DNA of 16,218 nt from an uncultured Campylobacter sp. (GTDB lineage: Bacteria; Campylobacterota; Campylobacteria; Campylobacterales; Campylobacteraceae). The notes beneath the pieces are model-generated. The model did no database searches. It worked only from the letters and a program-made list of their open reading frames with translations, and had not been told where the DNA came from. The translations under genes were made by a program, and so were the position numbers. Position 1 is the stretch's first letter. Each line of letters opens with the position of its first letter. This document shows positions 7,863 through 14,405 of this stretch, piece by piece. Location of the stretch: contig NZ_CALIMW010000183.1 of NCBI RefSeq assembly GCF_938045405.1, forward strand, positions 1 to 16,218, read 5' to 3'.

Positions 7863-7955
7863 TAATTTTCGTCTGTAAAAATATAATCTAAACGCATAAA
7901 ACGCCCATTTGCATCGCTTATAGTACAAAATAACACATCCAAATTAAGTCACATC
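7863..7955. other. AT-rich non-coding junction next to hsdR
   Basis: The rest of the 466-base interval between the SurA-like gene and the hsdR stop. I see no convincing gene, RNA or terminator. It holds a chance-level TATAAT at 7882-7887 on the plus strand. The composition break begins near 7785, so the left end of the island probably lies in 7785-7955. Confidence 0.5.
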
Positions 7956-10900
7956 TCAAACCTCGACACTAACCTCCTTAAATTTATCCACAAAAAAAGC
8001 GATTTTCTCAAAAACATTTTGCTTCACGCTCAGATACTTCGGATTTAGCGGACTCATTTTAGGTAAAATTTCGTTTAAATCAGTTCCGCTTTCGCTGGCG
8101 TATCCGCGTTTTAACGATGCGCTAATATATCTTTTTGCGGCATTTTCATTTAAATTTAACGATTCGATCAACTCTTTTGCTTCGTGTGACATCTCGCCTT
8201 TTGCAAATTTAAAAAACGCCTCAACAACGCCAGCTCTATCTTTTAACTCGTCCAAATCGGTATTATTTATAAAGTCCACTATCAGCCCCTCTTTTGAGCG
8301 ATTTTCCAGGCTGGCGCGGATGATCCTGCGGATCTCTTCGGTAAGCGCGATCTTATCTTTAATCTTTTTATTGTGCTCAAATATTAACCCCAAAATATAG
8401 TCTAAATTTATCTCCTGCGACTTGAGTAGGTCAATCTCAAAGACCACGTCGTCCCAGTCCATCTTTTGCGCCTCTTTGCGTTCGCCCGCTCTTTCTTTTC
8501 TTAGCCAGTCTCTTATATCGTTATAGGTAGAGCGGTAGTCTTGGAGCGCTCGCACGCTAGGCACTTTTATGCTTTGCATCTCCTGCAAATCCTCTTCGCT
8601 TAGATAAAATTTTTCTTTAAATTCGCGCACGGCATTCTCATCATTCAAATTTACCCCTTGCAGAGCCTGCAGCGCCGCAAATTCGTCATAGTTTTGCAGA
8701 GCATTTTCTACGCGAAGATACTCGCCAAAAAGCTTAACAAAATCCTTTTTATCCTTTTGCGTTTCTATTGCGTTAGGATCTGAGAAGCGCGCCTCAAGCT
8801 CGCTCGTAACTTCTAGAAATCCTCGTCTGGCCTCGCCGGTAGCAGCATCGGTAAAGCCCTGCATATATTCCTTATAGCTTTTTTCCAAAATTACGTTTTT
8901 GGTACTGTTTTTACCAAAAAGCGTGATGGCATCGATCGTAGCTTGCTGCAAGTCTCTAAAAGTCACGATATTGCCAAAGGTCTTAGTGGCGTCTAGGATT
9001 CTATTCGTACGTGAAAAAGCCTGCATAAGCCCGTGATAACGTAAATTTTTATCTACGAATAGCGTATTTAACGTAGGTGCGTCGAACCCTGTTAAAAACA
9101 TGCCCACAACCAAGAGCAAATCGACTTCTTGCTTTTTCATGCGTTCACTCAAGTCGCGGTAATAGTCCTGAAACGACCTGCCCTCGATGCTAAAATTCGT
9201 CCTAAAATAGGCGTTATAATCTTTTATCGCCACATTTAGAAATTCTTTTGAGCTCATATCCATCGTCTCTGGCTCAAAATTTTCGTCTGCTATCTCACCT
9301 ATAACACCCTGCTCCTCGTTTTGCGAAAATGAAAAAATCGTTGCTACTTTTAGCGGTCGCTCTTTATCTTTTTGTAAATTTTTAAACGCCTCGTAGTATA
9401 GCTTCGCGGCTTCGATAGAGCTTACTGCAAACATAGCGTTAAAGCCTTTACCGCTTGCGTTTAGTCGGTGCGTTTTTTGCCTAAAACGATCCAGGATATA
9501 CTGCGAAATCTCTTTTATACGATCAGGGTGCAAAAATGCCTCTTTACTCTCCGCAGCGCTTAGTTTTAGCTCATCTTTTTCGGTCTCAAATTCTCTAAAT
9601 TTAGGCCTTACGTCGTTATAATCAACCTTAAATTTAAGCACTTTTTCATCCCTTACGGCATCGGTTAATATATACGAGTGAAGCTCGCTTCCAAATACGC
9701 TTTGCGTCGTCTCCGCTCCTAGCGCATTTTGCGGAAATATCGGCGTACCCGTAAAACCGAACTGGAAAAATCTCTTAAATTTTTTCTTTAAATTTTTCTG
9801 TGCCTCGCCAAACTGCGAGCGGTGGCACTCGTCAAATATAAAAACGACCTCCTTTTGATATACAGCCAGCTCGCTTTCGCTTTTCATCAGATTATTTAGC
9901 TTTTGTATGGTCGTTACGATTATTTTACCGTCCTCTTTTTCCGTATTTCGTTTTAGTTCGGCGCAGCTATTTGAGCCGTTTACGCTATCTTTTTGAAATT
10001 TTTGATACTCTTTCATCGTCTGATAGTCTAGATCCTTACGATCTACTACGAAAAAGACCTTATCTATAAAATCAAGCTGAGTAGCGAGCCTTGCCGCCTT
10101 AAAGCTAGTTAGCGTTTTGCCCGATCCTGTCGTATGCCAGATATAGCCGCCGCCCTCCGGCTTTGCATAGCATTTACTAAGATGCGAGCTATTTATCTTC
10201 CACAATATACGTTCGGTTGCTGCGATCTGATACGGACGCATGATTAGCAGCGTATCGCTCGCGTCAAATACGCAGTATTTTGTCAGTATGCTTAAAAGCG
10301 TATTTTTTGCTAGAAAAGTCGCAGTAAAGTCCTTTATATCCTTAATTGGCAAATTTTTAGAATCCGCCCAGTTGATAGTAAAATCGAAACTACTCTTGTC
10401 GCGTTTTGTGGTATTTGCAAAGTAACGCGTATCCGTGCCGTTTGAGATAACAAAAATTTGCAGGTATTTAAATAGCGAATTTGACGTATTAAAGCTCTCT
10501 TTGGCATAGCGGTGGATTTGATTGAACGCTTCTCTTATCGCCACGCCGCGCTTTTTTAGTTCGATTTGCACGAGCGGTAATCCGTTAATCAAAATAGTAA
10601 CGTCGTATCTATTGACAAACGATCCCGTTTGCTCGAATTGATTAACGACTTGCACGCTATTTCGCGCGATATTTTTCTTATCGAGAAGGTAGATATTTTG
10701 TATATGCCCATCATCAAAAACAAAATCATAAATGTGATTGTCTTGGATTTTGCGAGTCTTTTCATTCACTCCGTCGTTTGGCGCGTCGAGATATTCGCTA
10801 AGAAACCTAGTCCATTCAGATGACGTAAATTTAGCCTCGTTTAGGCTTTCCAGTCGCTGTTTTAAATTTTCTAACAGCTTTGCAGGAGAGTTTATTTCTT

Positions 10901-11051
10901 TTGCATATTCGTAGCCTTGTGCAACTAGATCGTTTATCAGCTCGCGCTCCATATCCGCTTCGCTTTGGTAGGTTGACGGCTGGATGATTTTTTCATAAAC
11001 GTCCAGGACTATGAAATTTTTACTCTCGGCTATCGGCTTGATTTCGGTCAT
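7956..11051 (-). CDS. hsdR: Type I restriction endonuclease subunit R (type IC)
   Basis: The motor and nuclease subunit of the restriction complex: it translocates DNA past the bound methyltransferase using ATP and cuts when blocked. At 1031 residues it is near EcoR124I HsdR (about 1038). The N-terminal nuclease has the PD-(D/E)xK residues D150, E164 and K166 (in RYDVTILINGLPLVQIELKK); these match EcoR124I D151, E165 and K167. The helicase motor follows: Walker A TTGSGKT (to about 313), DECH (407-410), FTGTP, and a later VGMFLTGFDAPTLNTLFVDK and QAFSRTNR, the last helicase motifs. The C-terminal part is helical and should bind the methyltransferase. The ATG has AAAGGA upstream and lies 20 bases after prrC. 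It is last in the cassette and shows no truncation. Confidence 0.97.
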   Translation of the reverse strand: MTEIKPIAESKNFIVLDVYEKIIQPSTYQSEADMERELINDLVAQGYEYAKEINSPAKLLENLKQRLESLNEAKFTSSEWTRFLSEYLDAPNDGVNEKTRKIQDNHIYDFVFDDGHIQNIYLLDKKNIARNSVQVVNQFEQTGSFVNRYDVTILINGLPLVQIELKKRGVAIREAFNQIHRYAKESFNTSNSLFKYLQIFVISNGTDTRYFANTTKRDKSSFDFTINWADSKNLPIKDIKDFTATFLAKNTLLSILTKYCVFDASDTLLIMRPYQIAATERILWKINSSHLSKCYAKPEGGGYIWHTTGSGKTLTSFKAARLATQLDFIDKVFFVVDRKDLDYQTMKEYQKFQKDSVNGSNSCAELKRNTEKEDGKIIVTTIQKLNNLMKSESELAVYQKEVVFIFDECHRSQFGEAQKNLKKKFKRFFQFGFTGTPIFPQNALGAETTQSVFGSELHSYILTDAVRDEKVLKFKVDYNDVRPKFREFETEKDELKLSAAESKEAFLHPDRIKEISQYILDRFRQKTHRLNASGKGFNAMFAVSSIEAAKLYYEAFKNLQKDKERPLKVATIFSFSQNEEQGVIGEIADENFEPETMDMSSKEFLNVAIKDYNAYFRTNFSIEGRSFQDYYRDLSERMKKQEVDLLLVVGMFLTGFDAPTLNTLFVDKNLRYHGLMQAFSRTNRILDATKTFGNIVTFRDLQQATIDAITLFGKNSTKNVILEKSYKEYMQGFTDAATGEARRGFLEVTSELEARFSDPNAIETQKDKKDFVKLFGEYLRVENALQNYDEFAALQALQGVNLNDENAVREFKEKFYLSEEDLQEMQSIKVPSVRALQDYRSTYNDIRDWLRKERAGERKEAQKMDWDDVVFEIDLLKSQEINLDYILGLIFEHNKKIKDKIALTEEIRRIIRASLENRSKEGLIVDFINNTDLDELKDRAGVVEAFFKFAKGEMSHEAKELIESLNLNENAAKRYISASLKRGYASESGTDLNEILPKMSPLNPKYLSVKQNVFEKIAFFVDKFKEVSVEV

Positions 11052-11071
11052 TTTCTTCCTTTGTTAGTTTC

Positions 11072-12163
11072 TTATTTAAAATGGTATATTGAGCTAATTT
11101 CCTGAATTAAAAATCCTAATACTCTTTTGTCGTTATCGTTTGGCTCAACACTCTCTTCGGCAGAATGTTTAGAATGACTTGAAATATTAATCAGTCTTGT
11201 TTCATACGGTTTTGAATCTCCGCCTGGAGTATTCGGCAAGAGATCGCCCCAGCTTTTATAACCAAGAAAAGTAGAAGTCTTTTCCAAAATATTTCTTAGA
11301 AAATTAAAATGGTACTTCTTGATTTGATTGCTCTCAATGGCTTTTTCTATCTCGGCTTTTAAATACAGATGATAAGCAAAGGGCGAATCGTTTTCTTGTT
11401 CTTCTAAAATATACACCCCGTCTTCATTATTTTTTAAAACAAATTTATAGGCATTTAGTCCATTGTGCAAAACATTATAAAATAGGGGATTATGCGTAGT
11501 AATGATAAATTTTATATCAGATTCGCTCCCCTTTATTCTCTCAGCTAAATTCACAGCTATTTCTATTAGATTGTTCTCGTCCAGCGAACTAACTGGATCG
11601 TCTATAAAAATATATTTTAGATCATCAAATTCGTGAGTTGATCGATTATCTGGTTCCGCTATATTTAATTCATTTATTACTTGCCTTATTAATACATAAA
11701 AAATACTCCAAATAAAAATACTTTCTTCTCCTTTTGAAATTTTAATATTATCTTCGGAGGCATTGTCATCTATAAAAGAAAAAGAAACTTCTGAAAAATT
11801 TGCATCGAATCTAGGTTCAAGCTTTTTACCTACATAAAGCTGAAAAGTATCAATAACCTCTTTATCCAATCCTTGTTCTTGAAATACCCAGCTAGTAAAA
11901 GAATTCGGTTGTATTTTTAATTTTGGCTCGACATCATTTTCTATATCGTTATCCCAATAAAATAAATCCTGCGTAAAAGCATTATAATAAATAATTTTCT
12001 TTTGGTCAGAGTCACTGTTTTCATCGGCTCCTGATTCTATTAAATTTTTAAATTCTACAGATAAACGAGTCTTACCCGTACCGTTAAAAGCATAAATTAA
12101 TTGTGCTTTTTTATTCAAATTTTTAAGCTTATTTGCTATTTCGTTAAGAGTACCAGCAAACAC
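11072..12163 (-). CDS. prrC: PrrC-type latent anticodon nuclease (tRNA-Lys)
   Basis: In E. coli, PrrC is a ribonuclease held silent by the EcoprrI restriction complex; when phage T4 Stp blocks that enzyme, PrrC cuts tRNA-Lys next to the wobble base and halts translation. This 363-residue protein has the PrrC order: an N-terminal NTPase with Walker A AFNGTGKT (25-32), the PrrC-specific block IIYYNAFTQDLFYWDND (57-73), the ABC signature-like KISKGEES (141-148), Walker B YIFIDDPVSSLD (184-195) and the H-loop TTHNP (222-226); then a nuclease domain with R290, E294 and H330, aligning with E. coli R320, E324 and H356. The start is GTG, two bases after the hsdS stop, with AAGGAG eight bases upstream; it lines up with the E. 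coli N-terminus. Place (hsdS-prrC-hsdR) equals the prr locus. Base composition is much more AT-rich than neighbours. RloC is a larger relative with a zinc hook, absent here. Confidence 0.95.
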   Translation of the reverse strand: MFAGTLNEIANKLKNLNKKAQLIYAFNGTGKTRLSVEFKNLIESGADENSDSDQKKIIYYNAFTQDLFYWDNDIENDVEPKLKIQPNSFTSWVFQEQGLDKEVIDTFQLYVGKKLEPRFDANFSEVSFSFIDDNASEDNIKISKGEESIFIWSIFYVLIRQVINELNIAEPDNRSTHEFDDLKYIFIDDPVSSLDENNLIEIAVNLAERIKGSESDIKFIITTHNPLFYNVLHNGLNAYKFVLKNNEDGVYILEEQENDSPFAYHLYLKAEIEKAIESNQIKKYHFNFLRNILEKTSTFLGYKSWGDLLPNTPGGDSKPYETRLINISSHSKHSAEESVEPNDNDKRVLGFLIQEISSIYHFK

Positions 12164-12165
12164 TA

Positions 12166-13416
12166 CTATATCTCCTTTTCAATTTCTGTAAAATTTAATA
12201 GCTTTTCTCTGTAATACTCATACTGCTTTTGCCTTAACTCTATCTCGCACGGTAGACCCTCGGCTATAGAGTTTACGAGCGTGTCAAATTTGTCGAGTAT
12301 TTCGACGATTTTGCGCTGGGTTGGTAGTGATGGAACAGGGATTTTATATTCCAAAATAGCATTCTTATTTCCTCGTGGCATTTTTGCGCCTTTTGCATTT
12401 TTCATATTATAATCGAAAAATTTATCATCAGCCAAAATTTGATACAAATATCTAGAATTGACGCTTTCGTCGTTTAAACGCAAAACCAAAACGTCGCCAC
12501 TTGCTCCACCAGTGCAGTCAGCTTGCCAAATTTTCTTTAAATAAGGACGAATATTGCCTATCAAAATATCACCGCTTTCAAACTTAGTACAGTTTCCGCT
12601 CGCCGGAACGTATTTTGACGATACTTTCCCTGCTTTATTTTGAAGCAAATTTTCCACGCCGACGTAATTTAGCTCATTTAAAGAGTCAAATTTAATTCTA
12701 TCGCTCGAGTAGTCTGCAATGCTCCTAAGTGTTTTTAGTTCATACCCCCCATTTTTATTGAGCTCGTCAAAGCTTAAAAGGAAGTCGCGATAAAATTCGT
12801 ATTGCTTTTTCCTAGCTGTAAGCTCTGCTGTAAGCTCTGCTGTAAGCTCTGCTGTAAGCAGCGTGAAACAGTCCAAAATGCGGACTATTTCACGCTGTAC
12901 TTCCAGAGGAGGTACGGGGAGTTTGATTTTTTGAAATTTTGTTTTTGAAATATTAAAACGAGTTACTCCATTGGCCGTCTTAATAATTTGTGCTCTCAAA
13001 AATTTACTTCTAAAAATATATTTTAGAAATTCTGGTTCAAATAAACTTAAATCATTTAAACGAAAGCCAAAGCAAAAACTATTTAAATAAATTGGTTCTT
13101 CTGGTTTTTTAGTAAGAACAGATGAAAATCCACATTCGTTTCTAGTTTCAGACGAGCCTGTAAATAAAACATCGCCGTAAGCAACTAAATTTTGCCTTTC
13201 ATTATTTTCTATTTTTACAAATTCAAGCGCATTCAAATCTATACTTAAATTTGAAAAAACATTCATATAGGTTATATATTTTACGTTACCGTGTTTTACA
13301 AAATCATCTTTTGTTTTTCCGTTTAAACCACCATAAAAATAACCAATCTCTCCAAGCTCCCTAAACTCCACCCCTTGCGGACAAAGCTCGTTTATCAAAT
13401 CAAAAATTTTACTCAT
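12166..13416 (-). CDS. hsdS: Type I restriction specificity subunit S (type IC), TAEL repeats
   Basis: Reads the two halves of the DNA target for both methylation and cleavage. The 416-residue protein has the standard two-TRD layout: TRD1 (about 15-165), a central conserved spacer helix (LPVPPLEVQREIVRILDCF, then TAEL repeats at 188-201, then RKKQYEFYRDFLLSF), TRD2 (about 222-365), and a C-terminal conserved spacer (PTQRKIVEILDKFDTLVNSI, then EIELRQKQYEYYREKLLNF). The two conserved segments echo each other and resemble EcoR124. Three full TAEL units are present; in EcoR124I two units give a 6-base spacer and in EcoR124II three give 7. The start overlaps the rhuM-like stop as ATGA. TRD1 is visibly AT-rich, consistent with exchange. 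The target sequence cannot be predicted here. Confidence 0.96.
   Translation of the reverse strand: MSKIFDLINELCPQGVEFRELGEIGYFYGGLNGKTKDDFVKHGNVKYITYMNVFSNLSIDLNALEFVKIENNERQNLVAYGDVLFTGSSETRNECGFSSVLTKKPEEPIYLNSFCFGFRLNDLSLFEPEFLKYIFRSKFLRAQIIKTANGVTRFNISKTKFQKIKLPVPPLEVQREIVRILDCFTLLTAELTAELTAELTARKKQYEFYRDFLLSFDELNKNGGYELKTLRSIADYSSDRIKFDSLNELNYVGVENLLQNKAGKVSSKYVPASGNCTKFESGDILIGNIRPYLKKIWQADCTGGASGDVLVLRLNDESVNSRYLYQILADDKFFDYNMKNAKGAKMPRGNKNAILEYKIPVPSLPTQRKIVEILDKFDTLVNSIAEGLPCEIELRQKQYEYYREKLLNFTEIEKEI
12815..12859 (-). repeat. 12-bp tandem repeat encoding TAEL in hsdS
   Basis: The plus-strand unit GCTGTAAGCTCT occurs three times exactly (12815-12826, 12827-12838, 12839-12850), followed by nine matching bases (12851-12859). 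Units are in frame, so gain or loss of one adds or removes four residues from the helix between the two target-recognition domains and should change the spacing of the recognised half-sites. Confidence 0.95.
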
Positions 13417-14405
13417 TTCTTGCCTTTGTCTTTTAGCTTTAAATTTATACTTTTGACGGCGTTTATATATTCTTTCTCGACCGGAGTTAGGTTGTTTTGT
13501 CGGTATTTTGCATATTCGGTGTCAACTTTTTTCATAGCCTCGCTATGACTTACCGAGCCAGCATTTTGCAAAACGCCTTTGCCGTAAGTTACGCTAAATT
13601 TATCCAGCTCGCTTATCCAGTCTCTCATATACATCGGCTCGCGCTCGTGCGCCTTCACCTCGGCAAGATCGAAAAACGCCGAAACCAAGCGATTTAATCT
13701 AAAAAGTTCATCCTCGCTTAGGTAATTTTTCGCCGTTTTAGCCTCGTTTAGCGTCGGCATTTGGCCTTTAAAATTTGTAAGCCCCATAAATTCTTTATCT
13801 CCGTTTACTCTACTAAAAATAATCTCGGAGGCGGTTTGCTCGCTAACGGCGTAATGAAGCTTGTTTTGAACTATTTTAAAAAATTTAATACTCTCGTCGC
13901 TTTTTGGATCGTAGTCGTAGCTAGTGGCGTAAAGGTCGAGTACTTGGCGATACATCGCTTTTTCGCTACTACGGATATCGCGAATGCGTTCAAGCAACTC
14001 TTTGAAATAATCGCCGCCGCCCGTGCCTTTTAAGCGTTCGTCGTCAAGCGCAAAACCCTTTTTTATATATTCTCCTAAGCATTGCGTCGCCCACTGACGA
14101 AACTGCGTACCGCGAGATGAACGCACGCGGTAACCTACGGCTATAATCAAAGGCAAAGGATAATAAGCCATTTTACGCTTTATATTGCGCCCGCCTTCAT
14201 TTTGAACTGTCAACTGAAAGTTGACAGTTGCTTTTTCATCTATCTCATTTTCTAAAAAAATAGCCTTTATATGCTTGCTAATATTTTGTTTGGTCGTCTG
14301 GTAAAGTTCCGCGATTTCAAGTTGCGTCAGCCAAAGCTGTTCATCAAATTTTTGCAAAGAAAATCTTGACTTGCCATCGCTTGTCGTGTAAATAATAGCT
14401 TTCAT
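13413..14405 (-). CDS. RhuM-family protein embedded in the restriction locus
   Basis: A 330-residue protein resembling the RhuM family (COG3943), named after a Salmonella SPI-3 gene and often found beside type I restriction genes; its biochemical role is unknown to me. The N-terminus (WLTQLEIAELYQTTKQNISKHIKAIF, 25-50) looks like a helix-turn-helix DNA-binding segment, followed by the family hallmark YYPLPLIIAVGYRVRSSRGTQFRQWA (81-106). A glycine-rich hinge (GTGGGD, 127-132) leads to a mostly helical C-terminal part that ends in a lysine-rich tail. It overlaps hsdM at its start and hsdS at its end by ATGA, so its output should be locked to theirs. This suggests a partner or regulator of the methyltransferase rather than a passenger. 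A perfect 11-bp hairpin lies inside it. No signal peptide. Confidence 0.88.
   Translation of the reverse strand: MKAIIYTTSDGKSRFSLQKFDEQLWLTQLEIAELYQTTKQNISKHIKAIFLENEIDEKATVNFQLTVQNEGGRNIKRKMAYYPLPLIIAVGYRVRSSRGTQFRQWATQCLGEYIKKGFALDDERLKGTGGGDYFKELLERIRDIRSSEKAMYRQVLDLYATSYDYDPKSDESIKFFKIVQNKLHYAVSEQTASEIIFSRVNGDKEFMGLTNFKGQMPTLNEAKTAKNYLSEDELFRLNRLVSAFFDLAEVKAHEREPMYMRDWISELDKFSVTYGKGVLQNAGSVSHSEAMKKVDTEYAKYRQNNLTPVEKEYINAVKSINLKLKDKGKK
14205..14229. repeat. Perfect 11-bp inverted repeat inside the rhuM-like gene
   Basis: The arms AACTGTCAACT (14205-14215) and AGTTGACAGTT (14219-14229) are perfect reverse complements around the 3-base loop GAA. They encode residues 59-67 (ATVNFQLTV). As RNA this is a stable hairpin about 180 bases into the reading frame; as DNA it could be a protein-binding palindrome. 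Confidence 0.9.

Noticed and set aside
7882..7887. TATAAT on the plus strand near the hsdR 3' end, as an antisense promoter
   Set aside because: It is in AT-rich DNA without an extended -10 or any gene or RNA structure following it.
11072..12163. Calling the ATPase-like gene RloC or a generic AAA/abortive-infection ATPase
   Set aside because: RloC is about twice as long with a coiled coil and a zinc hook; this protein has neither, and follows PrrC motif for motif including the nuclease triad.
12815..12859. The short tandem repeat as a CRISPR array
   Set aside because: Units are 12 bp, directly abutting, in frame in hsdS and encode TAEL; there are no spacers.
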